Assembly (NCBI GenBank): GCA_964437365.1
Contig: CAYTGM010000008.1
Coordinates: forward strand, 1-64,000
Source of the DNA: CAYTGM01 sp964437365
GTDB lineage: Bacteria; Sumerlaeota; Sumerlaeia; SLMS01
Reading direction: 5' to 3'
Length of the DNA: 64,000 bases
Shown: in pieces, positions 7,898-16,871 of the stretch
Layout of the letters: the number at the start of each line of letters is the position of its first letter
Position numbering within the stretch: the stretch's first letter is position 1
The notes under the pieces: model-generated
What the model was told of the DNA's origin: nothing
Database searches by the model: none
Seen by the model: only the letters and a program-made list of their open reading frames with translations
Program-made: the position numbers and the translations under genes

Positions 7898-8785
7898 ATG
7901 GCAATCGTACAAAATTCCGATATTTTTGTGCCTCAGGTAATCGGTGATGTCGCATCAGACATTTTGTGGACAAAGGTTCCACTCCTGAGATCTCAGTATG
8001 TAAAGAACGCAGCCGGTGATGTTTGGAGTGAAGGTGGTAATACAGTTACCTTTCCTTACTTTGATACCACTTTGACCGGTCAAGTACAGGATCAGGTGAA
8101 CAACAGTCGTACTGGAGTGACACCAACAAAGGTAAGTGTTTCAAGCTATACCGAAACTTTGAGCAACAAGATTGTTTCTCTGGATTTCGACAAGAACGTC
8201 CTGAGGGATGCATCGAGCGCAACTGATCTCAATCAGCATGTGGGAGAGGTCGTTGCAAGAGAGAGTGCTGCAACAATTCAGAATGCACTGATCACAAGTG
8301 CAGAGGGTACATCCCTTGAACTCGATATCACAGGTGAGAGTACAACTACTCTCAATGTGGACAGTATCGTTGAGGCAAAGATGGAAAGAGGAGAATGGTC
8401 AGGTGCAGGTATGCCTGCTCTATTCGTTCACTCTAAGCAATACACTGACCTTGCTAAGAGTTCTGACTTTAAGACCTTGGCAACTGCTGCAACGACTACT
8501 CTTGCAAGTGCTGGGAATATGCCAGATGGAGCGGTTGCGATGGTTCACGGTTGCTGGGTTGTGTTGATGGATTCCATCAGTACAAATACCGTACCTGATC
8601 CTGATCAGTATACTGCACTTCTCGTGTATCCTGATGCTCTAGGTTTGTATATGAAGCAGGAAATCGAAGCGAGTGAGAAGACACATGCAGGGTCTTCGGT
8701 CCTCACTTACGATTTCGACTTCAGATTTACCACTACCTTGTATAGAAACAATCCTCGTGGAGTTGTAAAACTTATCACTGAGTAA
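7898..8785 (+). CDS. Major capsid protein
   Basis: It is 295 residues, begins MAIVQNSDIFVPQVIGD and has the pattern of HK97-fold coat proteins without a delta domain: an N-arm contacting the inner surface (to about 60), an E-loop-like beta region (VTFPYFDTTLTGQVQDQ), a helical P-domain (about 100-150) and a C-terminal A-domain ending YRNNPRGVVKLITE. It is followed by connector genes, and scaffold lies upstream. It has a strong GGAGGA ribosome site, as expected for the most abundant virion protein. Confidence 0.9.
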   Translation: MAIVQNSDIFVPQVIGDVASDILWTKVPLLRSQYVKNAAGDVWSEGGNTVTFPYFDTTLTGQVQDQVNNSRTGVTPTKVSVSSYTETLSNKIVSLDFDKNVLRDASSATDLNQHVGEVVARESAATIQNALITSAEGTSLELDITGESTTTLNVDSIVEAKMERGEWSGAGMPALFVHSKQYTDLAKSSDFKTLATAATTTLASAGNMPDGAVAMVHGCWVVLMDSISTNTVPDPDQYTALLVYPDALGLYMKQEIEASEKTHAGSSVLTYDFDFRFTTTLYRNNPRGVVKLITE

Positions 8786-8812
8786 TCGGTGGTATTGTCT
8801 CCCTATCAATCG

Positions 8813-8837
8813 GAGGGTGAGTGGCAAACTCACCCTC
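8813..8837 (+). terminator. Perfect 10-bp hairpin after the capsid gene
   Basis: GAGGGTGAGT (8813-8822) and ACTCACCCTC (8828-8837) form a perfect 10-bp stem with a GGCAA loop. It lies between capsid and connector, where a partial terminator or RNA-stabilising hairpin could make capsid mRNA more abundant than that of downstream genes. The U-tract is poor (TGTATATAGG), so a processing or stabilising role is as likely as termination. Confidence 0.5.
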
Positions 8838-8855
8838 TGTATATAGGCGGTATGA

Positions 8856-9542
8856 ATGATGTCTTCACTCTTTGGTATTACAGCATCAGATATTCAAAAC
8901 AAGATCACTCCATCCAATTCTGAGCAAGTTTTCTTGATCGGTGATGAGGGGGATATATCTTCTGTGACCGTTGACTCAATTGTTGAAACTCAAGAGTCCA
9001 GACTCTTGTCTCATCTCCCAGAGAGAGAAAGACGACTGATCAGGAGAGTTGAGGATGAGATTCTAACGGAATACGCAACTGAGGGACAGACTTCCTTTCA
9101 ACTGGGACTCTATCCTCTGGATGAATCCAGTCTCAAACTCTACAAGAATTATAGTCAATCACGTTCCTACTTTGAGAGAACTTATGAGGATGCGGTTTCC
9201 ACTGACGACTATACGGTCGATGCAGATACAGGGGTTATCACCTTCGTGGAAGGACTCAGAAAGGGTGATCGCCTTTATGCTGAGTACAATCACAGTGCAG
9301 CACAGAACTTTCTGTATTTGAAGGAAACGGTTATCACGATGACCGTGATCGAACTTTCAAAGAGGTTCAATAACTTCAGGGACAACGATGGATATGAGCG
9401 TTTCGATTCTTGGGAAGAAGAGGTGAACAACTACCTGATGACTCTCAGGAAGTCTGCATCTGTGGGGATTGATGAAATTGATCAGATTAAGCTCAGAAGT
9501 GAAACCAGAACCACACGAGTTTCCAAGCACTTGAGGTTTTAA
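8856..9542 (+). CDS. Head-tail connector/adaptor protein
   Basis: It is 228 residues from ATG 8856 (or the next ATG). A helical core with an inserted beta region (FQLGLYPLDESSLKLYKN, DYTVDADTGVITF) resembles the adaptor (gp15/gp6-type) proteins that bind under the portal. It directly follows capsid and precedes the neck and tail-terminator genes, the usual place. Sequence similarity alone would not identify it; the call depends on gene order. Confidence 0.6.
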   Translation: MMSSLFGITASDIQNKITPSNSEQVFLIGDEGDISSVTVDSIVETQESRLLSHLPERERRLIRRVEDEILTEYATEGQTSFQLGLYPLDESSLKLYKNYSQSRSYFERTYEDAVSTDDYTVDADTGVITFVEGLRKGDRLYAEYNHSAAQNFLYLKETVITMTVIELSKRFNNFRDNDGYERFDSWEEEVNNYLMTLRKSASVGIDEIDQIKLRSETRTTRVSKHLRF

Positions 9543-9545
9543 CGG

Positions 9546-10064
9546 ATGAGCAAAGCAAGATGGAAAGAGAGAGCAAAGGCAATCAAGGCATTCAAGCAGT
9601 CCTCTGAAGGACAGTACCTTGTGAATGTTGCACTTGCTGCATATAAGGACAAGCTCACTGATCGTCTTGAAAAGCAGCACAAGAACAAACAGGGGAAGTG
9701 GAAGAGACTTGATCGTGAGTATCAGAGTTGGAAGTCAGAAGAAAACCTCTCTGATGATAAGTGGAAAGCTACGGGAAAGCTCTTGAAGTCGGTGATAGAT
9801 AATCCACCTAAGAAACTGGGAACGAGAAAGAAAGTCAGGTTCGGAATCAACTTTTACAATTACAGGGCATTCCTGATTCCGAATGCATTGAAGAAAAGAA
9901 AAGGGATCAAGAAAAAGCAGTTCAAGAATATATACTACAAACTCAATAACAAACGTCCATTCTTCGTCTGGGAGAGAGAGGAGATGCCTGCAATCATCGA
10001 GAATGTGCAGGACGCAATGGATGAGAATATTGAGAGGTTGGGGTTAAAAGCGGGAAGAAGGTAA
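9546..10064 (+). CDS. Basic neck/tail-completion protein, HK97 gp10-like (probable)
   Basis: It is 172 residues, strongly basic, with a helical N-terminus and a C-terminal segment, KRPFFVWEREEM, followed by a terminal helix, as in HK97-gp10-type neck or minor tail components. It starts three bases after the connector and overlaps the next gene by one base (TAATG). The role is deduced from position between connector and tail terminator. Confidence 0.55.
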   Translation: MSKARWKERAKAIKAFKQSSEGQYLVNVALAAYKDKLTDRLEKQHKNKQGKWKRLDREYQSWKSEENLSDDKWKATGKLLKSVIDNPPKKLGTRKKVRFGINFYNYRAFLIPNALKKRKGIKKKQFKNIYYKLNNKRPFFVWEREEMPAIIENVQDAMDENIERLGLKAGRR

Positions 10065-10543
10065 TGTTTGTAAGTGCTCAGAAAGCTGTTCAAGAGAATA
10101 TATTCGGGAGAATCAGAGATCATAGGGAACTTCTAAAGATCGATGATCGTGACCTGAGTATTTACAAGTTCTTTCCTGATGACAATTACAGGACTTCATT
10201 CCCTGCAATCGTTGTCCAGTGTCAGCAGGTAGAGAATGAGAACTTCTCAAACGTTTACAATCAAGTAATGATCGAATGTCGTATATCTGTCTGTGATGTA
10301 CTTTCAATGAACGATGGGAAGGTCGAGGACAGCATTGAGAGAATTGAACTCCTCTCTGATAAGATTAAGAATTATCTCGATGGAGTTCCAAACCTTGGTC
10401 TTATTGACTACTATGTTTTTCATCGATCTTGGATCTGGTCAATGGATCAGATAATACTCGATGATCAGGATAGGGTAGGACGAAGGGATCTAATCTTGGA
10501 AATACCACTTCTTGTAAAGAATGGTGAAAATCTGAGAACATAA
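10064..10543 (+). CDS. Tail terminator protein (probable)
   Basis: It is 159 residues, of mixed alpha/beta character: an N-terminal helix followed by strands (SFPAIVVQCQQVEN, NQVMIECRISVCDV), a helix (IERIELLSDKIKNYL) and a final strand region. This is the fold pattern of gpU/gp17-type terminators that cap the tail tube. It lies immediately before the tail-tube gene. Family level is inferred, not proven. Confidence 0.55.
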   Translation: MFVSAQKAVQENIFGRIRDHRELLKIDDRDLSIYKFFPDDNYRTSFPAIVVQCQQVENENFSNVYNQVMIECRISVCDVLSMNDGKVEDSIERIELLSDKIKNYLDGVPNLGLIDYYVFHRSWIWSMDQIILDDQDRVGRRDLILEIPLLVKNGENLRT

Positions 10544-10607
10544 AAGAAGGTATATGATTGGATATAGCAGAATAAATAATTAGTATATCTCGGGAGGATA
10601 TAGGAAA

Positions 10608-11072
10608 ATGGGAATAGATAAACTTTCAGGTGTAGCGGAGTCACTCGCATTCAGTGGAACAAGTGGTTCTGCGTCTTCACCTTGCAACGAAATACAAGAC
10701 TGGGAAACAGATGATTCAGTTGAGACCGTGGACTTTAAGGTAGGTGATGCAAACGTCTTTGGTAAATACAAAGGACCAGAATCCGCATACATCAAGATCT
10801 CAACAAGTGATGCGTCTTTCTATACCAGTGTCAAAGAGGGTGATACCTTCGAGTCTCTTGTTCTTACAGTGAACGGAGCACTTGAGATTAACGGAACTGC
10901 CGTCGGTGGTCAGGCAACATACACGATCTCGGATGCAGTACTCCAGAGTAAGGAACCCGTTGGAGGCGACAATGCTTCCAGAGTTCCTGTTGTTGGAACA
11001 CTAGAATTCCAAATGTATCGTCCAGCAGCAGACGGATCAGATCCTACCGCAGTCTGGGCAGCAGTTGTGTAA
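10608..11072 (+). CDS. Major tail tube protein
   Basis: It is 154 residues, rich in Ser, Thr and Gly and mostly beta, as tail-tube subunits are. A GGGAGGATATAGG ribosome region precedes ATG 10608. The order terminator, tube, two chaperones, tape measure matches siphoviruses. The gap before it (10,544-10,607) is AT-rich, with GATATA/TATATC arms, and might hold a promoter, but no clear -35/-10 pair is seen. Confidence 0.7.
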   Translation: MGIDKLSGVAESLAFSGTSGSASSPCNEIQDWETDDSVETVDFKVGDANVFGKYKGPESAYIKISTSDASFYTSVKEGDTFESLVLTVNGALEINGTAVGGQATYTISDAVLQSKEPVGGDNASRVPVVGTLEFQMYRPAADGSDPTAVWAAVV

Positions 11073-11094
11073 TACTAGCAGAGAGGGAGATTGA

Positions 11095-11397
11095 ATGATG
11101 GGAAAGAAGAAGAGGGAAGTATATCTTCCAAGGAAAGAAATCAAGCTCAAGGATGGAGAAACCTACTGTTTTAGGGCAGTTCCATTCACGGAGGACATTG
11201 AGGACAGTCTCACCGTTCTTTTCGGTGAAGCAGATGGAATTGAGAATATCAGTGCGAGTATGAAGATCGTGAGAAAGTCTTTATCATACGATCAGGATCA
11301 GGAGACCATAGAGTACTTAATCGGTAATGGTGTTATAGATCCAAGATCTGATCAGGATACTTTCAAGGATATCATCAACGCAGCACTGAATCAGTAG
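11095..11397 (+). CDS. Tail assembly chaperone-like protein 1
   Basis: It is 100 residues, beginning with a basic patch (GKKKREVYLPRKE), then a small beta/alpha domain. It lies between tube and tape measure, the place of lambda gpG-like chaperones that hold the tape measure before tube assembly. Its stop is followed by a second stop in the next frame, so no gpG-gpGT frameshift fusion can be formed here. Confidence 0.55.
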   Translation: MMGKKKREVYLPRKEIKLKDGETYCFRAVPFTEDIEDSLTVLFGEADGIENISASMKIVRKSLSYDQDQETIEYLIGNGVIDPRSDQDTFKDIINAALNQ

Positions 11398-11411
11398 TGA
11401 GCCGATGATGG

Positions 11412-11735
11412 ATGATCTTCCAGAGAATAAAGACGATACTCTGCAAGGAGTGGGGAAAGTCACCGGTTGAAGTTCAGGCGATGATTGATCGTGAGGAGAT
11501 CCTCCTGAGTGATGTCTTCGAACTCATTGTCTACAAGATGGCAACTGATCCAAACGGTGGAAACATTCCTTCATATATATTCAGGGAAGATGTCATTCAG
11601 AGAAAGAAAGTACAGGAGTCAGTATCTCAACTCCTGAAACTCAGAGAAATTCAGAAAGATGAAAACGAGATACTCAAGATCGATAAAGCACTGGAGGATA
11701 TCAGAAAGAATCCTCGAAAGGTGAGGATCAAGTAA
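11412..11735 (+). CDS. Tail assembly chaperone-like protein 2
   Basis: It is 107 residues and helical, with LCKEWGKSPVEVQAMI near the start, similar in flavour to the T-domain of tail chaperones, and a Lys/Glu-rich C-terminal helix. The ATG is 15 bases downstream of the first chaperone stop, and an intervening TGA (11,406-11,408) blocks any read-in. It probably works with the first protein on the tape measure. There is no strong ribosome site; GAGCCGATGATGG is the nearest. Confidence 0.5.
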   Translation: MIFQRIKTILCKEWGKSPVEVQAMIDREEILLSDVFELIVYKMATDPNGGNIPSYIFREDVIQRKKVQESVSQLLKLREIQKDENEILKIDKALEDIRKNPRKVRIK

Positions 11736-11747
11736 GGAGGAGAGGAG

Positions 11748-13493
11748 ATGGCAAAACCCCAAGTTGGATTAGGATTTGATCTCGCAAGTTGGAAGCGTGA
11801 TATGGGGAATGCCGCAAAGGCAGTCAAGAAGGGTCTTGGTGAAGCTGCGCTCCATCCCTTTAACAGGGCACTCAAAAGATCGATCAGGACAACGAAGTCC
11901 ACACTTACAAAGATCAAAGATAATTTCCTGAACCTGAAGACTTTCATTGCGGGTCTCGCACTGACCGCAGCGGTCAAGGTCACAATCAACGGCATCAACA
12001 AGGTTATAGACGAACTATCGAAACTTGAGAACTCGTCCTCAAAAGTTGAGACTGCAATGCAGTCTGCTTATGGTGGTATTGATCAGGATCTTCTGAACTT
12101 TATCAACGCACTCGGTCAGGAATTCGGTATCCTGAATGAGGAATTGTATAAGGGAGCACAGGAGGCGATCCGCAAAGGTTTCTCTCCTGATCAGGTGAAA
12201 GACATTCTTACTCTCGGTGCGTTTGTCGCAGTCGATAGAGACGAGGATTTTGCAGAAGGTATAGTCAGAGACCTGACAGAAGCACTCGATGGTATCGGAG
12301 CTGATCCTCTTGAGAACTTCGGTGCAAAGATAAACGAGAACCTCACCTCCAAGGTCGAGCAAGGCATTGATGCGTTTAATCAGATCAGAAGACAGTATCA
12401 GAGGATTAATCAGGAGACAGGTGAACTTGAGTTCATTGATCCATCGACTATCGTTACAGCAAGAGAAGAAATCGACAAACTACTGGAAACACTGAAGAGC
12501 AATATACTCAAGTCAATTGCTCCTGAGCTTGAAGCACTCACGGAGAAGATGATCCAGTACATCAAGTATATCACTCAGGATACTTCAAAGTTTGAAGACA
12601 TGCTCAAGGGTCTGATACCCGTTGCAGAGAGTGTGATGCTTGCAATTGCAGCAATTGGAACTGCATTAGTTGAGAGTTGGGTAATCTGGGAAGAATTCAA
12701 GGAGATGGTGAAGGCAAATGCAGCACTCATCAAATCCATTCTCATCGATCTTCCGAAGAACATTATAGATGCATTTGCAGGTGAGGGTTTCACGGACGCA
12801 TTCCTTGGAAACATCAAGGAAAGAATCAAGTCCATCTTTGATTTCGTACTGAACCTGATCAAGGGAACAATCAAGTTCCTTCTCGATGGTGCTAACAAGG
12901 TTCTCAAGTTTCTCAAGGATTCATTGGATAGACTTCTCTCAGACGAGGTCTTGAGTGCGATCAAGTTTCTTTCCGGCGGGAAAATAGATCTCAGGGGACT
13001 TGCCGACTTAGAATTCGACACATCGGGTATTGAGGAGAAGTTTGATAAAGCCTTCGGTGATACACTCGATGCATTTGATCGTTCAATGAATGCAGCAAAG
13101 GACTTTTTTAAGACCAAGGGTGAATCTGATGTAAAACTCTATTCTGGTCTTTATGGAGCACTGACAGGAGAATCTATCTTCGATGGACTTCCCGATATAC
13201 AGAAACAACCTCAATCGTCTCTCCCGAATGTGAGAGATGCTTCTGAGCTTGTTAATCAACGAGCACTGGATATGGAAAGGGAAGCACAGAAGAAGAAAGA
13301 AGAGGAAGAACGAAAGAAGAAGAATGAGGAATCCAACAATAATGAGAGCCAAGATGATCAGAGAGAAATGTTGGAAACCTTGAAGGGAATCAGGTCGAAT
13401 ACTGAGAATACAAATACTAAGAACACTCTGGTACTTTGTACTCACGGTCCGCAGTACTACAGGACGTTCCGACCTGCGAGGAGTAGAAGGTAA
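11748..13493 (+). CDS. Tail tape measure protein
   Basis: It is 581 residues and long-helical, with hydrophobic stretches near 48-60 (TFIAGLALTAAVKVTING) and 285-310 (SVMLAIAAIGTALVESW) and a Glu/Lys-rich, Gln-rich C-terminal linker (about 505-560). Tape measures set tail length at about 1.5 angstrom per residue, so a tail near 85-90 nm is predicted, on the short side for siphoviruses. Ribosome site is AGGAGGAGAGG. Its TAA overlaps the start of the next gene (TAATG). Confidence 0.85.
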   Translation: MAKPQVGLGFDLASWKRDMGNAAKAVKKGLGEAALHPFNRALKRSIRTTKSTLTKIKDNFLNLKTFIAGLALTAAVKVTINGINKVIDELSKLENSSSKVETAMQSAYGGIDQDLLNFINALGQEFGILNEELYKGAQEAIRKGFSPDQVKDILTLGAFVAVDRDEDFAEGIVRDLTEALDGIGADPLENFGAKINENLTSKVEQGIDAFNQIRRQYQRINQETGELEFIDPSTIVTAREEIDKLLETLKSNILKSIAPELEALTEKMIQYIKYITQDTSKFEDMLKGLIPVAESVMLAIAAIGTALVESWVIWEEFKEMVKANAALIKSILIDLPKNIIDAFAGEGFTDAFLGNIKERIKSIFDFVLNLIKGTIKFLLDGANKVLKFLKDSLDRLLSDEVLSAIKFLSGGKIDLRGLADLEFDTSGIEEKFDKAFGDTLDAFDRSMNAAKDFFKTKGESDVKLYSGLYGALTGESIFDGLPDIQKQPQSSLPNVRDASELVNQRALDMEREAQKKKEEEERKKKNEESNNNESQDDQREMLETLKGIRSNTENTNTKNTLVLCTHGPQYYRTFRPARSRR

Positions 13494-13903
13494 TGGGAAC
13501 GGCAATAACATACAGGGGAGAAAGTATCTGGTCCACCGGTGAGGGGATTGGATGGTCGTTTATTGCTGGGTCAAAACCGTATAGAACAATGATCGAGACT
13601 CCTGCGGTTGGAAATGGAAAGTGGATTAAAAAGAAGGGACAGGATGAGACTGTCCACCGATTGAATCTTCACTGGGAAACGAATGATATGAGCAGCGTAA
13701 AGTCTTCAATCGAATCATATCTTGATGGAGAACTTGGTTCACTGGTTGTTCCCGACTGGGATGATCCTTTTGAAAACTGTATGCTCACGAATGTGGGTCA
13801 GTGGATCTCAGATAGATCGGGTAAGGGTAATGGGTACTACATCCTGAGTACGACACTGGACTTTACCGAGTTCCCAGCAGGAACGAACTCAAGCGCATGT
13901 TAA
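13493..13903 (+). CDS. Distal tail/minor tail protein (probable)
   Basis: It is 136 residues and beta-rich, with many aromatic residues. It starts inside the tape-measure stop codon, which implies coupled translation. Proteins of this size directly after tape measure usually form the tail tip or link tube to hub. There is a pair of cysteines, one near residue 101 and one at the very end. No specific family recognised. Confidence 0.5.
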   Translation: MGTAITYRGESIWSTGEGIGWSFIAGSKPYRTMIETPAVGNGKWIKKKGQDETVHRLNLHWETNDMSSVKSSIESYLDGELGSLVVPDWDDPFENCMLTNVGQWISDRSGKGNGYYILSTTLDFTEFPAGTNSSAC

Positions 13904-13921
13904 GGGGAGAGAAGAAAGTTA

Positions 13922-15985
13922 ATGGCATATAAATTTACAAATGATATATCGGATGTAACTGCAAGTTTTCCATCCAGTGCTTATTCACCGTTTGATTTCA
14001 AGAACGTTGAAACCACGTTCTATGATGTGAGCAATGAGACTTTCAATGTACCAGCAAGCTCTCCTTACAAGATGCACTTGGACTATATCCCTGTTTCTCA
14101 AGAGGATGTGACGATAACGGTTGGAGGTGTTTCGAGAACGATTATTCCCTACGGAGAAAGTCCTTCCTCGACCGAGGTTGCAATGCAGTTTGAGACTGGG
14201 AGCATCATTGAGTTTAACTCGAATGATTCTGGTTCACAGTGCATTATCTCATACAAGGGATTGTCTTCGGGTATCACCTCTCATCATTTAAATACCATCG
14301 GAAAAGAATTGGAAGCAGTACAGGACGCACTTGTTGGAGGATCTACACCTTTCGTCCAGAGTGATGGGTCCGTAACTGATCAGAGTATTGCAAGATGGGA
14401 TGGAACCGACGGAGGTACGATTGATACTTGTGGATTCACGATAAACGATAGTGATGAACTTGTTGTCTCCGATGGACGCATAGTCATCACCTCCGCAGCA
14501 GGAAAAGCCATTACGGGAAAGACTCAGAGCTTTCAACCTGCACTCTCCGCACAATCAGAAGAAACCTGCTATATTGAGATGATCGCAGATACGGATGGAT
14601 CAAACTCTGGACCATCAGAGTGGAATCTCGTTGTTCCAAGATCTCAAGGGAACTTTCAAATCGTTAATGCAGGAGGGTATGAGATACTGGACCTTTCGAA
14701 CAATTCACTGACCGACACTTATATTCAGGTGAATGATACTGGAAATGTTATTCTAGGTCCATCTTCAGGAAGTAACGTGACTATCAACAGTGGTGTTCTT
14801 ACAGCAGCTACCTCCATCGGAGCGGGTGATAGTATATCCATTACATCAGCAGGTGTATCTCTAGCAACTGTTGCGGGTGCAATGAGTTTTGATTCTGGCA
14901 AGACTGGACCTGTTGGTGCGAACCCTGTCATCTGCTTTGATGATTCTCAGACAACTGGTATGTATTCAAGTGCTACGGGTGAAATCAATCTTGCTTGTTC
15001 GGGAACTGACATTTTAGATATAACTGCATCAGAGATCACCTGTAATACTGATATCAATGTTGGAAGCAATGATCTTGTTTTAGACTTTAACGTGGATGCG
15101 AATACTGCCGGTGGAGGTCAGATTGTATGGACAGGAGAGGATTCCGGCGGCGACATACGAATCTATACCTTCGATGATATTACAAGTGATAGTTTCGACG
15201 GTTTGCGAGTAGAGGTTGAATCAAATACCTTTTGGGAAATCAGAGCAGGTATATCATACCTAGCCATTAACGGATACCGATTGTCCTTAAGTTCTTCAAA
15301 GGTCAATCCATATAATGATAATGAGATTCAGTTGGGAGAGCTGACGAAGAGGTTTTCCTCTGCCAACATCGCAGGGGTTACAAGATCAGATGCAGGCTTT
15401 TCCTGTAATACTGATCCTGCCAGTGCAAGCTACTTGATTGATACATACAGGTCATCAGGAGATATATACTTCAGGGCAAGAACGAACTCTGCTGACGATA
15501 TTATCTTCATAATGACAAATGACACAAGAGATTACTGGATAAGAAATAACGCTTCAGGAAACCTACTCATCCGAGACAATACAGCAGGGTTTAATCATAT
15601 CGAGTGTCTTGGTGGACTTGTTCAAGATGCTGTGACGATCAACGCAGATGCTACGACTGATTTCTCAAATGATATAGATATCGCAGGAGATGTAAATGCT
15701 GACAAAGTAATTATATCGAACGGCACAACAGCAGCTACCCCTACACTTGAACTAGATCAGAATGATGCGGACCAAGCCTTTATTAACTTTGCCGGAACGA
15801 CTCCGGCGACAGGAGATCCATCGGATTTGAATATATCAACTGCAAACGGAAGTGGAAGTTTGGACGGTCCTAAAAATCGTGATACTGTTGGTGCAGGTTG
15901 GAATTTTGAGGGGATGCTCCGTATAGAAGTAAATGGAACTGAAAAATGGATTCCATATTATGACAATGATTTCGTAGATCCATAA
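13922..15985 (+). CDS. Tail fibre-like protein
   Basis: It is 687 residues of repetitive beta structure, very rich in Ser, Thr, Gly, Asp and Asn, with short repeated phrases such as NVTINSGVLTAATSIG and EITCNTDINVGSNDL, typical of trimeric beta-helical fibres. The N-terminal 110 residues differ and are likely the virion-attachment part. The C-terminus (EGMLRIEVNGTEKWIPYYD) shows no intramolecular chaperone with a Ser-Lys dyad. Role: probably host surface adhesion. Confidence 0.65.
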   Translation: MAYKFTNDISDVTASFPSSAYSPFDFKNVETTFYDVSNETFNVPASSPYKMHLDYIPVSQEDVTITVGGVSRTIIPYGESPSSTEVAMQFETGSIIEFNSNDSGSQCIISYKGLSSGITSHHLNTIGKELEAVQDALVGGSTPFVQSDGSVTDQSIARWDGTDGGTIDTCGFTINDSDELVVSDGRIVITSAAGKAITGKTQSFQPALSAQSEETCYIEMIADTDGSNSGPSEWNLVVPRSQGNFQIVNAGGYEILDLSNNSLTDTYIQVNDTGNVILGPSSGSNVTINSGVLTAATSIGAGDSISITSAGVSLATVAGAMSFDSGKTGPVGANPVICFDDSQTTGMYSSATGEINLACSGTDILDITASEITCNTDINVGSNDLVLDFNVDANTAGGGQIVWTGEDSGGDIRIYTFDDITSDSFDGLRVEVESNTFWEIRAGISYLAINGYRLSLSSSKVNPYNDNEIQLGELTKRFSSANIAGVTRSDAGFSCNTDPASASYLIDTYRSSGDIYFRARTNSADDIIFIMTNDTRDYWIRNNASGNLLIRDNTAGFNHIECLGGLVQDAVTINADATTDFSNDIDIAGDVNADKVIISNGTTAATPTLELDQNDADQAFINFAGTTPATGDPSDLNISTANGSGSLDGPKNRDTVGAGWNFEGMLRIEVNGTEKWIPYYDNDFVDP

Positions 15986-16001
15986 TAGGAGAGGGAATAT
16001 A

Positions 16002-16478
16002 ATGTTTGAAAACATAAGACAAGAAAACGCACTGAGATTGACCGAGATATCTTTACGCATAGCTGAATCAATCGGCAAGAAGAATGAGTTCTGGGATTCT
16101 CTTTTGAATAACTTCCAAAGACCAGAAGCATGTAACGAGAGTGCTGAGGATATCATCAGGACATATATCTCGGTAACTCTAAAAAGATTAAAGGCAAGTA
16201 AAGCAATAACAAAACTTGATAGCCTCTTACTTGATGAAAGCACTTGGTCAGATCTGGGACTTGTATCTCTCGATTCAGAATCAATCGGGCAAGAGTTCTC
16301 TCAGGATCTCCGAGGGCAATTGCTGGATCTTCTAAACATCCATTCTGTGAATTGGTTGAATAACCTTTCTCTCAGTCTTCAAACAGAGATCACGAATGAA
16401 ACAGGATTCGGATACGGATACGGTTATGCATCAGGTGGTCTCAACTACTGGGATGTAATACAGACCGATGAAATTTAA
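16002..16478 (+). CDS. Small phage protein with Gly-Tyr C-terminal module (second copy of the module)
   Basis: It is 158 residues. The body is helical and unrelated in obvious sequence to the protein at 6,782-7,198, but the last 25 residues carry the same motif, GFGYGYGYASGG plus NYWDVI. It sits between fibre and holin-like genes. Because the same tail occurs in a head-region protein, I infer a shared assembly function rather than a shared enzyme activity. GAGAGGG serves as ribosome site. Family unknown. Confidence 0.65.
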   Translation: MFENIRQENALRLTEISLRIAESIGKKNEFWDSLLNNFQRPEACNESAEDIIRTYISVTLKRLKASKAITKLDSLLLDESTWSDLGLVSLDSESIGQEFSQDLRGQLLDLLNIHSVNWLNNLSLSLQTEITNETGFGYGYGYASGGLNYWDVIQTDEI

Positions 16479-16498
16479 TTCTTTAGAGGGGAAGATCA

Positions 16499-16831
16499 AT
16501 GAGTGATGAACTAAAAACAAAGGGGATTAATCTTGGAGGTGGAGCCGTTGGAGGCGGAATCGTCGGGATTGTCATATACATTCTGATCTCACTTGGAGTC
16601 GTAGGACCAGAGGCAACCCAGAATCAGGAGAACCTTGATAAACGTCTTACAAAGATCGAACTCTCGATTATCCAACTCGATCACAAACTGGAGTTGTACA
16701 TTCAAGAGCAAAGTATATTAGTTGATGATCGTTGGACTGCGGAGATGATGAAAGACTGGGTGAGGGATTTTGAAAGGTACAACGTGGATCAAGGAATGAG
16801 AATACCTGATCCAAAGGACTATTCTCAGTGA
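16499..16831 (+). CDS. Holin-like single-span membrane protein
   Basis: It is 110 residues: a short polar start, a Gly-rich transmembrane segment (about 13-34, GGGAVGGGIVGIVIYILISL), a coiled-coil region (about 42-70, with LDKRLTKIELSIIQLDHKL) and a charged C-terminus. One span plus a cytoplasmic or periplasmic coiled coil fits small phage membrane lysis proteins of the XhlA/holin type. No endolysin lies beside it. It could instead anchor a tail chaperone or act in exclusion, but holin-like is the best label. Confidence 0.55.
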   Translation: MSDELKTKGINLGGGAVGGGIVGIVIYILISLGVVGPEATQNQENLDKRLTKIELSIIQLDHKLELYIQEQSILVDDRWTAEMMKDWVRDFERYNVDQGMRIPDPKDYSQ

Positions 16832-16871
16832 TTTTGTGCCACTGTTAATAAGACTATAAGTATGAAGAGGA

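Noticed and set aside
11095..11735. Programmed frameshift joining the two tail chaperone genes
   Set aside because: Stops occur in both frames at the junction (TAG 11,395-11,397; TGA 11,406-11,408), and the second gene has its own ATG. No slippery sequence was found at a usable place.
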